From Microbacterium paraoxydans (GTDB lineage: Bacteria > Actinomycetota > Actinomycetes > Actinomycetales > Microbacteriaceae), in contig NZ_JAIVLG010000006.1 of assembly GCF_020524545.1 (NCBI RefSeq), forward strand, positions 124,001 through 188,000: DNA of 64,000 bases, in the 5' to 3' direction. The translations under genes and the position numbers were made by a program. A model generated the notes under the pieces. The model had not been told where the DNA came from. It worked only from the letters and a program-made list of their open reading frames with translations, and ran no database searches. Position 1 is the first letter of the stretch. Every line of letters starts with the position of its first letter. Below are positions 7,999 through 15,892 of this stretch, one piece after another.

Positions 7999-9276
7999 AT
8001 GGCAAGACGCACCCTGATCGCGGCAGCCGCTTCACTGGCCGCAGTGCTGGCCGTCACCGGTTGCAGCTCCGGCAGCGGCGACGGTGACGGCGAGGCCGAG
8101 AGCGGAGACCTCCGCGTGTGGCTGATGCAGGACTCGGTGTCCGAAGACGCGGTCGCGTGGCTCGAAGACGAGTTCGCGGCACAGAACCCGGGTTCCACCC
8201 TGACCGTCGAGATGCAGCCGTGGGACGACATCGTGTCGCGCTTGCAGACTTCGCTCGCCAGCGCCTCCGAGACCCCGGACATCGTCGAGATCGGCAACAC
8301 GAAGACCGCGACGTTCGCCAATGTCGGCGCTCTCGCGGACATCTCCGACCTGTATGACGAGGTCGGCGGAGACGACCTGATCCCCAGCTTCGTCGAGCAG
8401 GCGACGCTCGACGGCAAGACCTACGCCTACCCCCTCTACGCCGGCACGAGCGTGGTGTTCTACCGCACCGACCTGCTCGAGAAGGCGGGGATCGAGGCGC
8501 CCGAGACGCTGGACGACCTCGTCGCCGCCGCCGCGACGGTGCAGCAGGCGAACCCGGACGGGGTCGACGGTTTCAAGGGGATCTACTTCCCCGTCGTCGA
8601 CGTGCACGGGCTGGAAGGCTGGCTGTTCTCGCACGGCGCGAACTACGCGATCGAGAGCGACGGCGCCTGGAAGAGCGGACTCGACACCCCGGAGGCGAAG
8701 GCCGCGCTCGCCCAGATGCAGAGCATCTGGCAGACCTCGGCCCTGGGCGCCCTCGACGCCAAGGAGACAGCGGGCAACCCCTGGGTGCCGTACAACAACG
8801 GCGAGGTCGCGATGTTCTCCTACCGCGTGTTCGCACAGGACAGCATCGATCCCGAACTCGCCGACGTGACCGGCGTCATGGCGCTCCCGCCCGTGGAGGC
8901 CGGCGGCGAGAGCCACCAGTTCCTCGGCGGCTCGAACGTGGGGATCGCCGCGAACTCCTCGCAGCAGGGACTCGCGAAGAAGGCGATGAAGCTCATCCTC
9001 AGCGAGGACTTCATGAGCCAGCTCGCCGAGGACTCCGGCTGGGTTCCCGGCAACACCCAGTACGCCTCGTCCATCCCCGACGGCATCGTCGACGCCGAGT
9101 TGCAGCAGCAGATCGCCGAGACGAGCGCCCTCACCCCGGCAGCCCCCAACTGGGCGATCGTCGAGGGCAACAACATCCCCGTCGATCTGTACTCGGCGAT
9201 CGCCAAGGGCGAGGACATCGACGACGTGGTCGCCCGCATCGGCGCGAAGATCGAAGAAACCCTCAACGCGGACTGA
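7999..9276 (+). CDS. Carbohydrate ABC transporter substrate-binding lipoprotein
   Basis: The 425-residue protein starts at ATG 7999 behind GGAGGA (7987-7992). It has a lipoprotein signal peptide with lipobox AVTGC (Cys22), then a Ser/Gly/Asp linker and a type 1 extracellular solute-binding fold of the MalE/UgpB class. Recognisable stretches are LRVWLMQDSV near the N-terminus and YAYPLYAGTSVVFYRTD near residues 140-156, common in sugar-binding members. It is tethered outside the membrane and delivers an oligosaccharide or sugar acid to the two permeases that follow. The ligand is unknown but should match the catabolic enzymes around it. Confidence 0.9.
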   Translation: MARRTLIAAAASLAAVLAVTGCSSGSGDGDGEAESGDLRVWLMQDSVSEDAVAWLEDEFAAQNPGSTLTVEMQPWDDIVSRLQTSLASASETPDIVEIGNTKTATFANVGALADISDLYDEVGGDDLIPSFVEQATLDGKTYAYPLYAGTSVVFYRTDLLEKAGIEAPETLDDLVAAAATVQQANPDGVDGFKGIYFPVVDVHGLEGWLFSHGANYAIESDGAWKSGLDTPEAKAALAQMQSIWQTSALGALDAKETAGNPWVPYNNGEVAMFSYRVFAQDSIDPELADVTGVMALPPVEAGGESHQFLGGSNVGIAANSSQQGLAKKAMKLILSEDFMSQLAEDSGWVPGNTQYASSIPDGIVDAELQQQIAETSALTPAAPNWAIVEGNNIPVDLYSAIAKGEDIDDVVARIGAKIEETLNAD

Positions 9277-10256
9277 TGATGGCCACCCCCGTGATCGACG
9301 TCGAGGCCGCACCCGAGGCGCCCCCGCAGCAGTCCGCTCCCCGCGCGCGCGTACGCCGCGCGCGGGGAGCGCTGCTCCCGTACCTTCTGATCACCCCGCT
9401 GATCGCCGCGGTGCTGATCGCGCTGGGGTGGCCGCTGCTGCAGCAGTTCCTGATGTCGCTGCAGAAGTTCGGACTGGCGCAGCAATTCGGCGCCGAACCG
9501 GAATGGGTGGGCCTCGCCAACTACGGCAAGATCCTCACCGATCCCAACATGTGGGTCGTGTTCTTCCGCTCCGTGGTGTTCTGCGCCGTGTGTGCGTCGC
9601 TGTCGATGGTCATCGGGATGCTGATCGCCCTCTTGCTGACGAAGGTGAGCAGCTGGGCGCGCATCGCCCTGCAGATCACCCTGCTGCTTGTGTGGGCGAC
9701 ACCCGCGCTGGTGACGATGGTCATCTGGCAGTGGCTGTTCGACGCCCGCTACGGGCTGGTGAACTGGATCCTCGCGCGCATCGGCTTCCCCGACATGGCC
9801 GGCTACCCGTGGACGTCCACCCCGATGGGCGTGTTCACGATCGCCGCGATCACCGTGATCTGGGGCAGCCTCCCCCTGATCGTGTTCATGATCTACTCCG
9901 CCCTGACCCAGGTGCCCGCGGAGGTGCTCGAGGCCGCGGAACTCGACGGCGCGGGGCCGTGGGCGCGTTTCCGCAACGTCACGCTGCCCCTCATCACCCC
10001 CGCCGTGATGATCGTCGGACTCCTGCAGATCGTGTGGGACCTGCGCGTCTTCACGCAGATCTACGTGCTCCAGCAGGCCGGCGTGTCGATCGAGGAGACC
10101 AACCTCCTCGGCACCTACATCTACCGGATCGGCATCGGCCAGGGGGAGTACGGCGATGCGTCCGCGCTCGCGACGGTCGTGCTCATCCTCACCCTGCTGC
10201 TCACCTGGAAGTACATCGCCAAGATGTTCGCCCAGCAGAAGGAGGTCTCGGAATGA
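9276..10256 (+). CDS. Carbohydrate ABC transporter permease (MalF/UgpA type)
   Basis: The 326-residue protein has six predicted membrane segments after a charged N-terminus of about 30 residues. The EAA loop that contacts the ATPase reads EAAELDGAGPWARFRNVTLP, typical of MalF-type permeases. Its ATG shares one base with the stop of the binding-protein gene, indicating tight coupling. No ATPase gene is in the cluster, so a shared MsiK/UgpC-type ATPase elsewhere probably powers it, as is common in actinobacteria. Confidence 0.92.
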   Translation: MMATPVIDVEAAPEAPPQQSAPRARVRRARGALLPYLLITPLIAAVLIALGWPLLQQFLMSLQKFGLAQQFGAEPEWVGLANYGKILTDPNMWVVFFRSVVFCAVCASLSMVIGMLIALLLTKVSSWARIALQITLLLVWATPALVTMVIWQWLFDARYGLVNWILARIGFPDMAGYPWTSTPMGVFTIAAITVIWGSLPLIVFMIYSALTQVPAEVLEAAELDGAGPWARFRNVTLPLITPAVMIVGLLQIVWDLRVFTQIYVLQQAGVSIEETNLLGTYIYRIGIGQGEYGDASALATVVLILTLLLTWKYIAKMFAQQKEVSE

Positions 10257-11158
10257 GCGCCCCGACCATGACCCGAACCACCGACATCCCCGCCGTCGTG
10301 CCTCCGCGCTCGCGCCGGACGATCGGCAGTCGCAACGACGCCCGACGCCGTACGTGGAACGGCGTCGCCGTCGCGGCCGCGTTCCTGCTCGTCTTCCCGA
10401 TCTACTGGATGGTCAACACCGCCCTGTCGGAGAACGAGGAGCTCTTCTCGCGCACACCGCGATTCTTCCCCTTCCCGCTCAGTTTCGACAGTTTCGCGGG
10501 GATCCTGGCCGATGGCGGGTTCTGGTCGGCCCTCGGTATGAGCGCGGCGGTGACCGCGGTCGTGGTCGTCGTCGCCGTGCTGTTCGGGTTCTTCGCGGCC
10601 ATCGCCGTCAGCCGCTTCCGGTTCAAGGGCGGCGGGGTGATCATCCTGCTCGTCCTGATCGTGCAGATGATCCCGACCGAGGCGCTGTTCATCTCTCAGT
10701 TCCGCATGCTCGACGGCTGGCACCTGCTCAACACGGTCGGGGGCCTGTCGCTGCTGTACATCGGCACCGTCGTGCCTTTCACAGTGTGGCTGCTGCGCGG
10801 TTTCATCCACGGTATCCCGGCCGACCTCGAAGAGGCCGCGATGGTCGACGGCTGCAGCCGGTTCGGAGCGTTCATGCGGGTCACCCTGCCGCTGCTCGGG
10901 CCAGGCATCGTCACGGCATCCGTCTTCGCGTTCCTGCAGGCGTGGAACGAGTACACCCTGGCGCTCGTCGTGATGACCAAGCCCGGCAACGCCACCCTGC
11001 CCCTGTGGCTGCAGACGTTCAGCAGCGAGCTGTCGGCGACCGACTGGGCAGGCATCATGGCCGGTGCCACGCTCATCTCGGTGCCCGTCGTGATCCTGTT
11101 CCTCATCGTGCAGGGTCGTCTCGGCGCAGGCATGATGGCCGGAGCCGTCAAGGGCTGA
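10253..11158 (+). CDS. Carbohydrate ABC transporter permease (MalG/UgpE type)
   Basis: The 301-residue protein has six predicted membrane segments and the EAA motif EEAAMVDGCSRFGAFMRVTLP. The C-terminus (VQGRLGAGMMAGAVKG) is the standard ending of MalG-type permeases. ATG 10253 overlaps the stop of the first permease (ATGA). It completes the importer, and a long hairpin follows 45 bases after its stop. Confidence 0.92.
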   Translation: MSAPTMTRTTDIPAVVPPRSRRTIGSRNDARRRTWNGVAVAAAFLLVFPIYWMVNTALSENEELFSRTPRFFPFPLSFDSFAGILADGGFWSALGMSAAVTAVVVVVAVLFGFFAAIAVSRFRFKGGGVIILLVLIVQMIPTEALFISQFRMLDGWHLLNTVGGLSLLYIGTVVPFTVWLLRGFIHGIPADLEEAAMVDGCSRFGAFMRVTLPLLGPGIVTASVFAFLQAWNEYTLALVVMTKPGNATLPLWLQTFSSELSATDWAGIMAGATLISVPVVILFLIVQGRLGAGMMAGAVKG

Positions 11159-11200
11159 CCCCCCGTCCCCCCCCGTCCCCCCGTCCCCGCCCCCTCCCGC
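11159..11200. repeat. C-rich simple repeat (CCCCGT units)
   Basis: Short runs of C broken by GT recur (CCCCGTCCCC and similar) between the permease stop and the hairpin at 11203. This is low-complexity sequence with no coding frame; replication slippage is the simplest origin. Confidence 0.5.
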
Positions 11201-11202
11201 GG

Positions 11203-11258
11203 TGCGGGATCAGAAACGGTCCTCCGGAAGCGTTCGGAGGACCGTTTTCGATCCCGCA
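11203..11258. terminator. Long two-part hairpin between convergent genes
   Basis: Outer arms TGCGGGATC (11203-11211) and GATCCCGCA (11250-11258) and inner arms of 12 bp (11215-11226 with 11235-11246) form a nearly perfect 24-bp stem with an 8-base loop. It lies between the rightward permease and the leftward dehydrogenase, so it probably terminates both. Only four T residues follow the inner stem. The outer arms recur at 28469-28524. Confidence 0.7.
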
Positions 11259-11288
11259 GTTTCGATCCGGCGGCTTCCGGCGGCGGTG

Positions 11289-12641
11289 TCAGGCGACCGC
11301 GGCGAGGTCGGGGGCGAGGAGCTCGATCAGTGCGAGGCGCGGGTCGGATGCGCGGGCGCGCCGGGTCAGCTCGGCGGACGCGACGTCATCGAGGGTGCGT
11401 CCGGCGCGGGTCTCGGCGACGACGAAGCGCGCCCACGCGTCGACGAGCGCCCGTGCGGCCGTGTCGTCATGGCCCTCCTCCCGCGCGCGCCGGAGCGGAT
11501 CGACCGCGCGTGCGCGCAGTTTCACGCTGCCGTCGCTCGCGATCTGTCGCAGTCGGTGGGCGATGGCCGGATTCGAGAACCGTTCCATGAGCGCGTCGCG
11601 GTAGCCGGGGAGGTCGAGAGCGGGCCCCGCGGGCGCCAGGAGAGCCTCGTCCAGGTCCCACAGCTCCCGCACGCGGGCGGCGCAGGCGGGGTCGGCGATC
11701 GCTTCGGCGACGGTCTCGTGACCGCGCAGGAGTCCCTCGTAGGCGAGCGAGGAGTGCGCGCCGTTCAGCAGCCAGAGCTTCCGGCGCTCGAACGGGCGGA
11801 TGTCGGAGACGAACGCCGCACCGGCATCCTCCCAGCGCGGGCGTTCCCCACGGACCTGCCCGGAGAGGATCCAGCTGTGGAAGGGCTCGGTGACCACGAG
11901 GGCCTCATCGCGGACCCCCGTGCGCGCCGCCGCCGCGTCGATCTCCTCCGCCGTGGTGCGCGGGGTGATGCGGTCGACCGAGGTGCTCACGACATCGACC
12001 TGCGCCTCGAGCCAGTCGCCGAGCGCGGGGGAGACGGTGTTCGCGAGGTCGCGCAGGACGGTGCGCAGCGCGGTGCCGTTGTCGTCGATGTTGTCGCAGG
12101 GGATCAGTGCGATGGTCGCGTCGGGCAGGGCGCGGCGTCGCGCCTCGAGCCCCCACAGGAGCCGCCCGGGCATGGTCGCGAGCGCACCCGGTGCCACGAT
12201 CGGCGCGTCCGCGGTGAATGCGGCGGCCAGCACACTCCGGTCGGAGGAGACCTCCGGGTCGTCGAGGTCGAGCCCGCCGCCGGCCGCTCGGCGGTAGCCC
12301 TTCTCGGTGACCGTCAGGGTGACCACCGTCACCTCGGCACGGGCGAGGTAGTCGCACAGGGCTTCGGTGTCGGCGCCGTCGTGCGCGGCGACGATGCTCT
12401 CGATGGTCTCGGTGGTGTTCTCTGCGCTGCCGCGGGTGACCAGCGTGTACACGCAGTCCTGCCGGTCGAGTGCCGTGGCCGCGGCGGGTGAGCGGCCCGT
12501 GAACGCGGCGATCCCCCACTCGTGTCCGGGGTCGGCGTGTGCGGTGTACCAGGCCTGGTGCGCGCGGTGGAATGCGCCGAGGCCGAGGTGCACGATGCGC
12601 ACGGGGGCGCGGGGGGAGCGGCGGCTCGGGGTGTCGGGCAC
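11289..12641 (-). CDS. uxuB: Mannitol dehydrogenase-family protein, probably fructuronate reductase
   Basis: The 450-residue protein belongs to the polyol-specific long-chain dehydrogenases. It has a nucleotide-binding start (IVHLGLGAFHRAHQ, residues 16-29), PCDNIDDNG near 181-189 and the catalytic pattern K288-x4-N293-x2-H296 in KLWLLNGAH. GTG 12641 follows AGGTGA at a suitable distance. The likely reaction is NADH-dependent interconversion of D-fructuronate and D-mannonate, which would feed the ManD enzyme of the same island. Mannitol or arabinitol dehydrogenase activity is the alternative. A LacI-type operator and promoter lie 45-82 bases upstream, inside the end of the neighbouring regulator gene. 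Confidence 0.8.
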   Translation of the reverse strand: MPDTPSRRSPRAPVRIVHLGLGAFHRAHQAWYTAHADPGHEWGIAAFTGRSPAAATALDRQDCVYTLVTRGSAENTTETIESIVAAHDGADTEALCDYLARAEVTVVTLTVTEKGYRRAAGGGLDLDDPEVSSDRSVLAAAFTADAPIVAPGALATMPGRLLWGLEARRRALPDATIALIPCDNIDDNGTALRTVLRDLANTVSPALGDWLEAQVDVVSTSVDRITPRTTAEEIDAAAARTGVRDEALVVTEPFHSWILSGQVRGERPRWEDAGAAFVSDIRPFERRKLWLLNGAHSSLAYEGLLRGHETVAEAIADPACAARVRELWDLDEALLAPAGPALDLPGYRDALMERFSNPAIAHRLRQIASDGSVKLRARAVDPLRRAREEGHDDTAARALVDAWARFVVAETRAGRTLDDVASAELTRRARASDPRLALIELLAPDLAAVA

Positions 12642-12685
12642 GGGTCACCTCTGGTGTGCGGGGGCCGGATGCGTCCCTGCATCCC

Positions 12686-12723
12686 AATCTATGATGCGAC
12701 CGGTGACAATGCAAGCGATTGCA
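12686..12723 (-). promoter_or_regulatory. Promoter and LacI operator of uxuB, inside the end of the upstream gene
   Basis: On the minus strand TTGCAT (12714-12709) and TAGATT (12691-12686) are 17 bases apart. The operator TGCAAGCGATTGCA (12710-12723) covers the -35 box. The -10 box overlaps the stop codon of the GntR/LacI gene, and the operator is translated as its last few codons. This gives uxuB its own start within the regulator-uxuB pair. Confidence 0.6.
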
Positions 12724-13822
12724 CTGCGCCGCTTCCTGAGGGGCTTCCTGCGGGCGCCGTCGAGGCGCGGGTGCGCACGGTCGGCTGCACCATCATCCGC
12801 ACGGGTGCGCCACCGTCTGAGCGGGCGATCCGCCGCAGCAGCGTGGATGCGGCCAGGCGCCCGATCTCCCGCTTCGGCGGCGACACGGCGGTCAGCGGCA
12901 CCACGGCATCCGCTGCCTCCTCGTCGTCGTAGGCCACCAGCGCGACGTCGTCGGGAACGCTGAGCCCCGTGCGCTGCAGGTGGGGAAGCAAGGCGGCGGC
13001 CTCGCGATCGCCGAGGCAGACCACCCCGTCCAGGCGCAGCGTGCGCGCCGTCTCGGCGTAGTCGGCGAGTGATGACGGCGACCACTCGTCGCGCCGCACG
13101 GATGCCAGCGGGAGGTCTGCGACGGCGAGGTCGTCGACGGCGCGGCAGAACCCCCGCCAGGCCGCGTCGGCCGTCGCGGTGTCTCGGCGTCCGAGGAAGC
13201 CGATGCGCCGCCGCCCCTGCCCGACCAGGTGGCGCACGGCCGCATAGCCGCCCGCCACCACGTCGGTGCACACGGCGGAGAGACGGTCGTCGGGCGGGGA
13301 GTCGCGGGGCAGTCGCTCCATCAGCACGACCGGCACCGGAAGCGCGCGCAGCAGGTCGAGCCGTGCGGAGGGGTCGGCCAGGTGCAGGGTGGGCGTGATG
13401 AGCAGGCCCGTGCAGCCGGCGGTCAGCAGCGTGCGGATGTGGCGGACCTCGAGGGCGTCGTCGTACTCGCTGGACTCCACCCGCAGCGCCGCACCCGCTG
13501 CCTCGGCGACCTCGGTGATGCCGCCGACGACCGACGGGAAGTAGTACGCACGCGACGGCACGATCACTCCGATGACCGCCCGCGCGCGCCGGTCCTGCGC
13601 GGAGAGGTACGTGCCCGAGCCCTGGCGGCGCACCACGATGCCCTCCGCGACCAGCAGCCCGATCGCACGGCGGACCGTGTTCACCCCGACCGCATGGGCC
13701 GCCGCCAGCGCGGTCTCGGGCGGCAGGCGCTCGCCGGTCGACCACTCGCCGGCTCTGATGCGCTCGCGGAGCTGTTGCGCCAGGCTCACGAACAGCGGCT
13801 GCGTGTTGGGAAAAGCTCCCAT
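12689..13822 (-). CDS. GntR-type HTH / LacI-type effector-domain hybrid regulator (AraR-like)
   Basis: The 377-residue protein combines an N-terminal winged helix of the GntR family (SLAQQLRERIRAGEW..GERLPPETALA..VNTVRRAIGLL, about residues 10-60) with a LacI/GalR sugar-binding domain (IGVIVPSRAYYFPSVVGGI onward). This is the domain order of Bacillus AraR. ATG 13822 is chosen because the sequence upstream is unlike any regulator. It sits between uxuB and a divergent secreted protein and probably controls one or both, responding to a sugar. Its last codons encode the uxuB operator, so the C-terminus is partly dictated by regulatory DNA. Confidence 0.88.
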   Translation of the reverse strand: MGAFPNTQPLFVSLAQQLRERIRAGEWSTGERLPPETALAAAHAVGVNTVRRAIGLLVAEGIVVRRQGSGTYLSAQDRRARAVIGVIVPSRAYYFPSVVGGITEVAEAAGAALRVESSEYDDALEVRHIRTLLTAGCTGLLITPTLHLADPSARLDLLRALPVPVVLMERLPRDSPPDDRLSAVCTDVVAGGYAAVRHLVGQGRRRIGFLGRRDTATADAAWRGFCRAVDDLAVADLPLASVRRDEWSPSSLADYAETARTLRLDGVVCLGDREAAALLPHLQRTGLSVPDDVALVAYDDEEAADAVVPLTAVSPPKREIGRLAASTLLRRIARSDGGAPVRMMVQPTVRTRASTAPAGSPSGSGAVQSLALSPVAS

Positions 13823-13858
13823 GTCGCCCTCCTCGGCCGTGGATGCCCCGCGCTCTCC

Positions 13859-13876
13859 AATGCAACCGTATTCATT
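13859..13876. promoter_or_regulatory. Operator-like palindrome before the GntR/LacI hybrid gene
   Basis: The site reads AATG CAACCGTATT CATT with matching outer arms. TGCAACCGTATTCA within it agrees with 12 of 14 positions of the TGCAACCGnTTGCA sites. It lies 36 bases before ATG 13822 and may serve autoregulation or the LacI protein. The rest of the spacer up to 14064 shows no further feature. Confidence 0.4.
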
Positions 13877-14064
13877 GCGGCATGCCCAGGCAAGGATCTG
13901 CCGCTCTCCGTGCGGCGCGTGCACCGTGCGCAGAGGCCGGGCCCTGCCCGAGTCCTTCCTCGATTCCTTCCCCCTGCTCAGCGGATCGTTGACCCTCGCC
14001 GGGTCCCGGGTCACGGTGGCAGTCACGACGCCTCCGCACTCGGCGGAGCGGAAGGGAGACACCG

Positions 14065-15723
14065 ATGAGACGCACACGCTGGTTCTCGGCGCTGGTCGCC
14101 GCGAGCCTTCTCGCCGCAGGCGCGGTCGCCGCGGGCGCGCCCGCGCCCGCGCAGGCCGTCACGACCGAGCTCACCATCACGTCGCCGGTCGACGGCGACA
14201 CCGTGAGCGGTTCGACGCTCACGGTCGAGGGCACGTTCGCGAACACGTCCGAGCTGGTTCTGGTGGTGGGCGCGCAGGAGCTCGTCCCGATCCCGGTCAC
14301 CGGCACGCAGGGCTCCTGGACGGTCGACATCGACATCGCCGACGTCGACGGGCGGCTCGACCTCGCCGTCCGGGCGCGCGACCTCACCACGCTCTACACG
14401 ACGTGGTCGGAGTTCCTCGCCGTCGAGGTCGACAACCCGGCAGCCTCCCGACCGGTCGTCACCATCACCTCGCCGTCCGAGGGGGCGTACGCGGGGACGA
14501 CTCTCGACGTCGAGGTCGACGTCGCCTCGGACCGTGCGCTCGACGCCGTCGAGGTGCGGCTGAACGGCGGGGCGTGGCAGAGCGCGACGGCGCAGGGCGG
14601 ATGCGCCTATGCGGCATCCTTCCCGGTCACCGGCTCCGGATTCGCGAGCATCGAGGCGCGGGCGACGGACTCCTCCGGCCACACCGCGGACTCCTCGACG
14701 ACCTACGTCGCGCTCGGCGGCGCCACCCCCGCACCGCCGGTCGTCTACCACCAGGACCGGGCGATGTGGATCTGGGAGCGCGCCTCCTACGAGGCGGTCT
14801 TCGACGAGGATGCGCGTGATCGGCTCGGCACCGTGATGGACGACACCGCGACCTTCGGGTCCGACCCCGTCCGCACCATCTACCTCGGCGTCGACGCGTA
14901 CGGCTCCACGGACATGCTGCGTGACTCGCGAGCCGAGGTCGCGGCGTTCGTGGAGTGGGCGCGGGGGCGCGGATACCACGTGCAGGCGACGGTCGCGGGA
15001 GGCACTCGCCCGCCGTACCTCGGTGCGCTGGAGCAGTTCGAGCACTTCGCGGTCGACGAGTTCGAGAAGGTGCTCGACTACAACCTGGCCGTGCCGGCGG
15101 CCGCGCGCTTCGACGGCATCAACGTCGACATCGAGCCCTACATCCTCAGTGCCTGGAAGGAGGCGGGGAACGGCGGCCTCCCGAACCGGTGGCTCGAGAT
15201 CCTCGACACGCTGATCGAGCGCCGCGACGCCTCGGGGCTCCCGGTGCTCGTCGGTCCCGCCATCCCGCGCTGGCTGGACTCGTCGACCTGCTGCACGTCG
15301 ATCACCTGGAACGGGCAGACCAAGGCGCTCAGCGATCACATCCAGGACATGACCGACTACATCGCGATCATGGACTACCGCGACACGGCTGAGGGAAGCG
15401 CGGGGATCATCGCCCAGGCGCAGCACGAGATCGACTACGCGAATCAGATCGGCAAGCCGGACTCGGTCGTGGTCGGCATCGAGACCAAAGACCTCTCCGG
15501 TACGGGTGACCCCGAGACGGTGACGTTCTGGGAGGAGGGGCGAACCTACCTCGAGGGCGAGCTCGACAAGACGTACGCGGCGTTCGATGGCGACGCGTCG
15601 TTCGGGGGCATCGCCATGCACCACTACGACGACCTGCTGATGCTGCCCTCGGCGTGGGACGACACCCCGCCGGTCTACTATCCCGTCCCGGGTGCCGGTC
15701 CGGGTGGCCCCGCGCTGCCCTGA
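14065..15723 (+). CDS. Secreted protein: Ig-like domains plus TIM-barrel glycosidase-like domain
   Basis: The 552-residue protein starts at ATG 14065 behind AAGGGA. It has a signal peptide (about residues 1-32, cleavage after AQA), two Ig-like beta domains (about 35-125 and 130-225), then a barrel-like region from about 235 to the end. The barrel contains DGINVDIEP (350-358), which resembles the DGxDxDxE motif of GH18 chitinases but has Asn at 353; the presumed acid E357 is kept. No LPxTG or membrane anchor is present, so it is probably released. It may act on a polysaccharide, perhaps upstream of the catabolic island to its left. Activity is uncertain. Confidence 0.7.
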   Translation: MRRTRWFSALVAASLLAAGAVAAGAPAPAQAVTTELTITSPVDGDTVSGSTLTVEGTFANTSELVLVVGAQELVPIPVTGTQGSWTVDIDIADVDGRLDLAVRARDLTTLYTTWSEFLAVEVDNPAASRPVVTITSPSEGAYAGTTLDVEVDVASDRALDAVEVRLNGGAWQSATAQGGCAYAASFPVTGSGFASIEARATDSSGHTADSSTTYVALGGATPAPPVVYHQDRAMWIWERASYEAVFDEDARDRLGTVMDDTATFGSDPVRTIYLGVDAYGSTDMLRDSRAEVAAFVEWARGRGYHVQATVAGGTRPPYLGALEQFEHFAVDEFEKVLDYNLAVPAAARFDGINVDIEPYILSAWKEAGNGGLPNRWLEILDTLIERRDASGLPVLVGPAIPRWLDSSTCCTSITWNGQTKALSDHIQDMTDYIAIMDYRDTAEGSAGIIAQAQHEIDYANQIGKPDSVVVGIETKDLSGTGDPETVTFWEEGRTYLEGELDKTYAAFDGDASFGGIAMHHYDDLLMLPSAWDDTPPVYYPVPGAGPGGPALP

Positions 15724-15739
15724 TTCCGCTCCATTCCCC

Positions 15740-15799
15740 GCTCCCGTCGCACTTTCGCGCGTCGATCGATCCGATCGCGCGGGAAAGCGCGACGGGAGC
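15740..15799. repeat. Long intergenic inverted repeat
   Basis: GCTCCCGTCGC (15740-15750) and GCGACGGGAGC (15789-15799) are perfect 11-bp arms. The stem continues inward, after one mismatch, with CTTTC/GAAAG and a GCGCG/CGCGC pair around a loop rich in GATC. It follows the secreted-protein gene by 17 bases and may act as its terminator. There is no U-tract. Confidence 0.6.
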
Positions 15800-15821
15800 T
15801 GGCGCTTTTCCTGGTCAGCGG

Positions 15822-15842
15822 TATAGTCAACGGGAATGACTT
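15822..15842 (+). promoter_or_regulatory. Promoter -10 and TAGTCA-n7-TGAC operator before the hydrolase gene
   Basis: TATAGT (15822-15827) fits a -10 box and overlaps the palindrome TAGTCA-ACGGGAA-TGACTT (15824-15842). A repressor bound here would block RNA polymerase. The same arrangement is found at 19644-19664, and a perfect copy of the palindrome lies at 21524-21542. The -35 is weak (CTGGCG, 15799-15804). Confidence 0.55.
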
Positions 15843-15892
15843 GATGAGTGAACCCGCACGCGGACCGCGCGCGAGACCGGAACGAGTGAGCG

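Noticed and set aside
5461..9312. Minus-strand frames opposite the oxidoreductase and importer genes
   Set aside because: His/Arg/Asp-rich antisense products typical of high-GC DNA.
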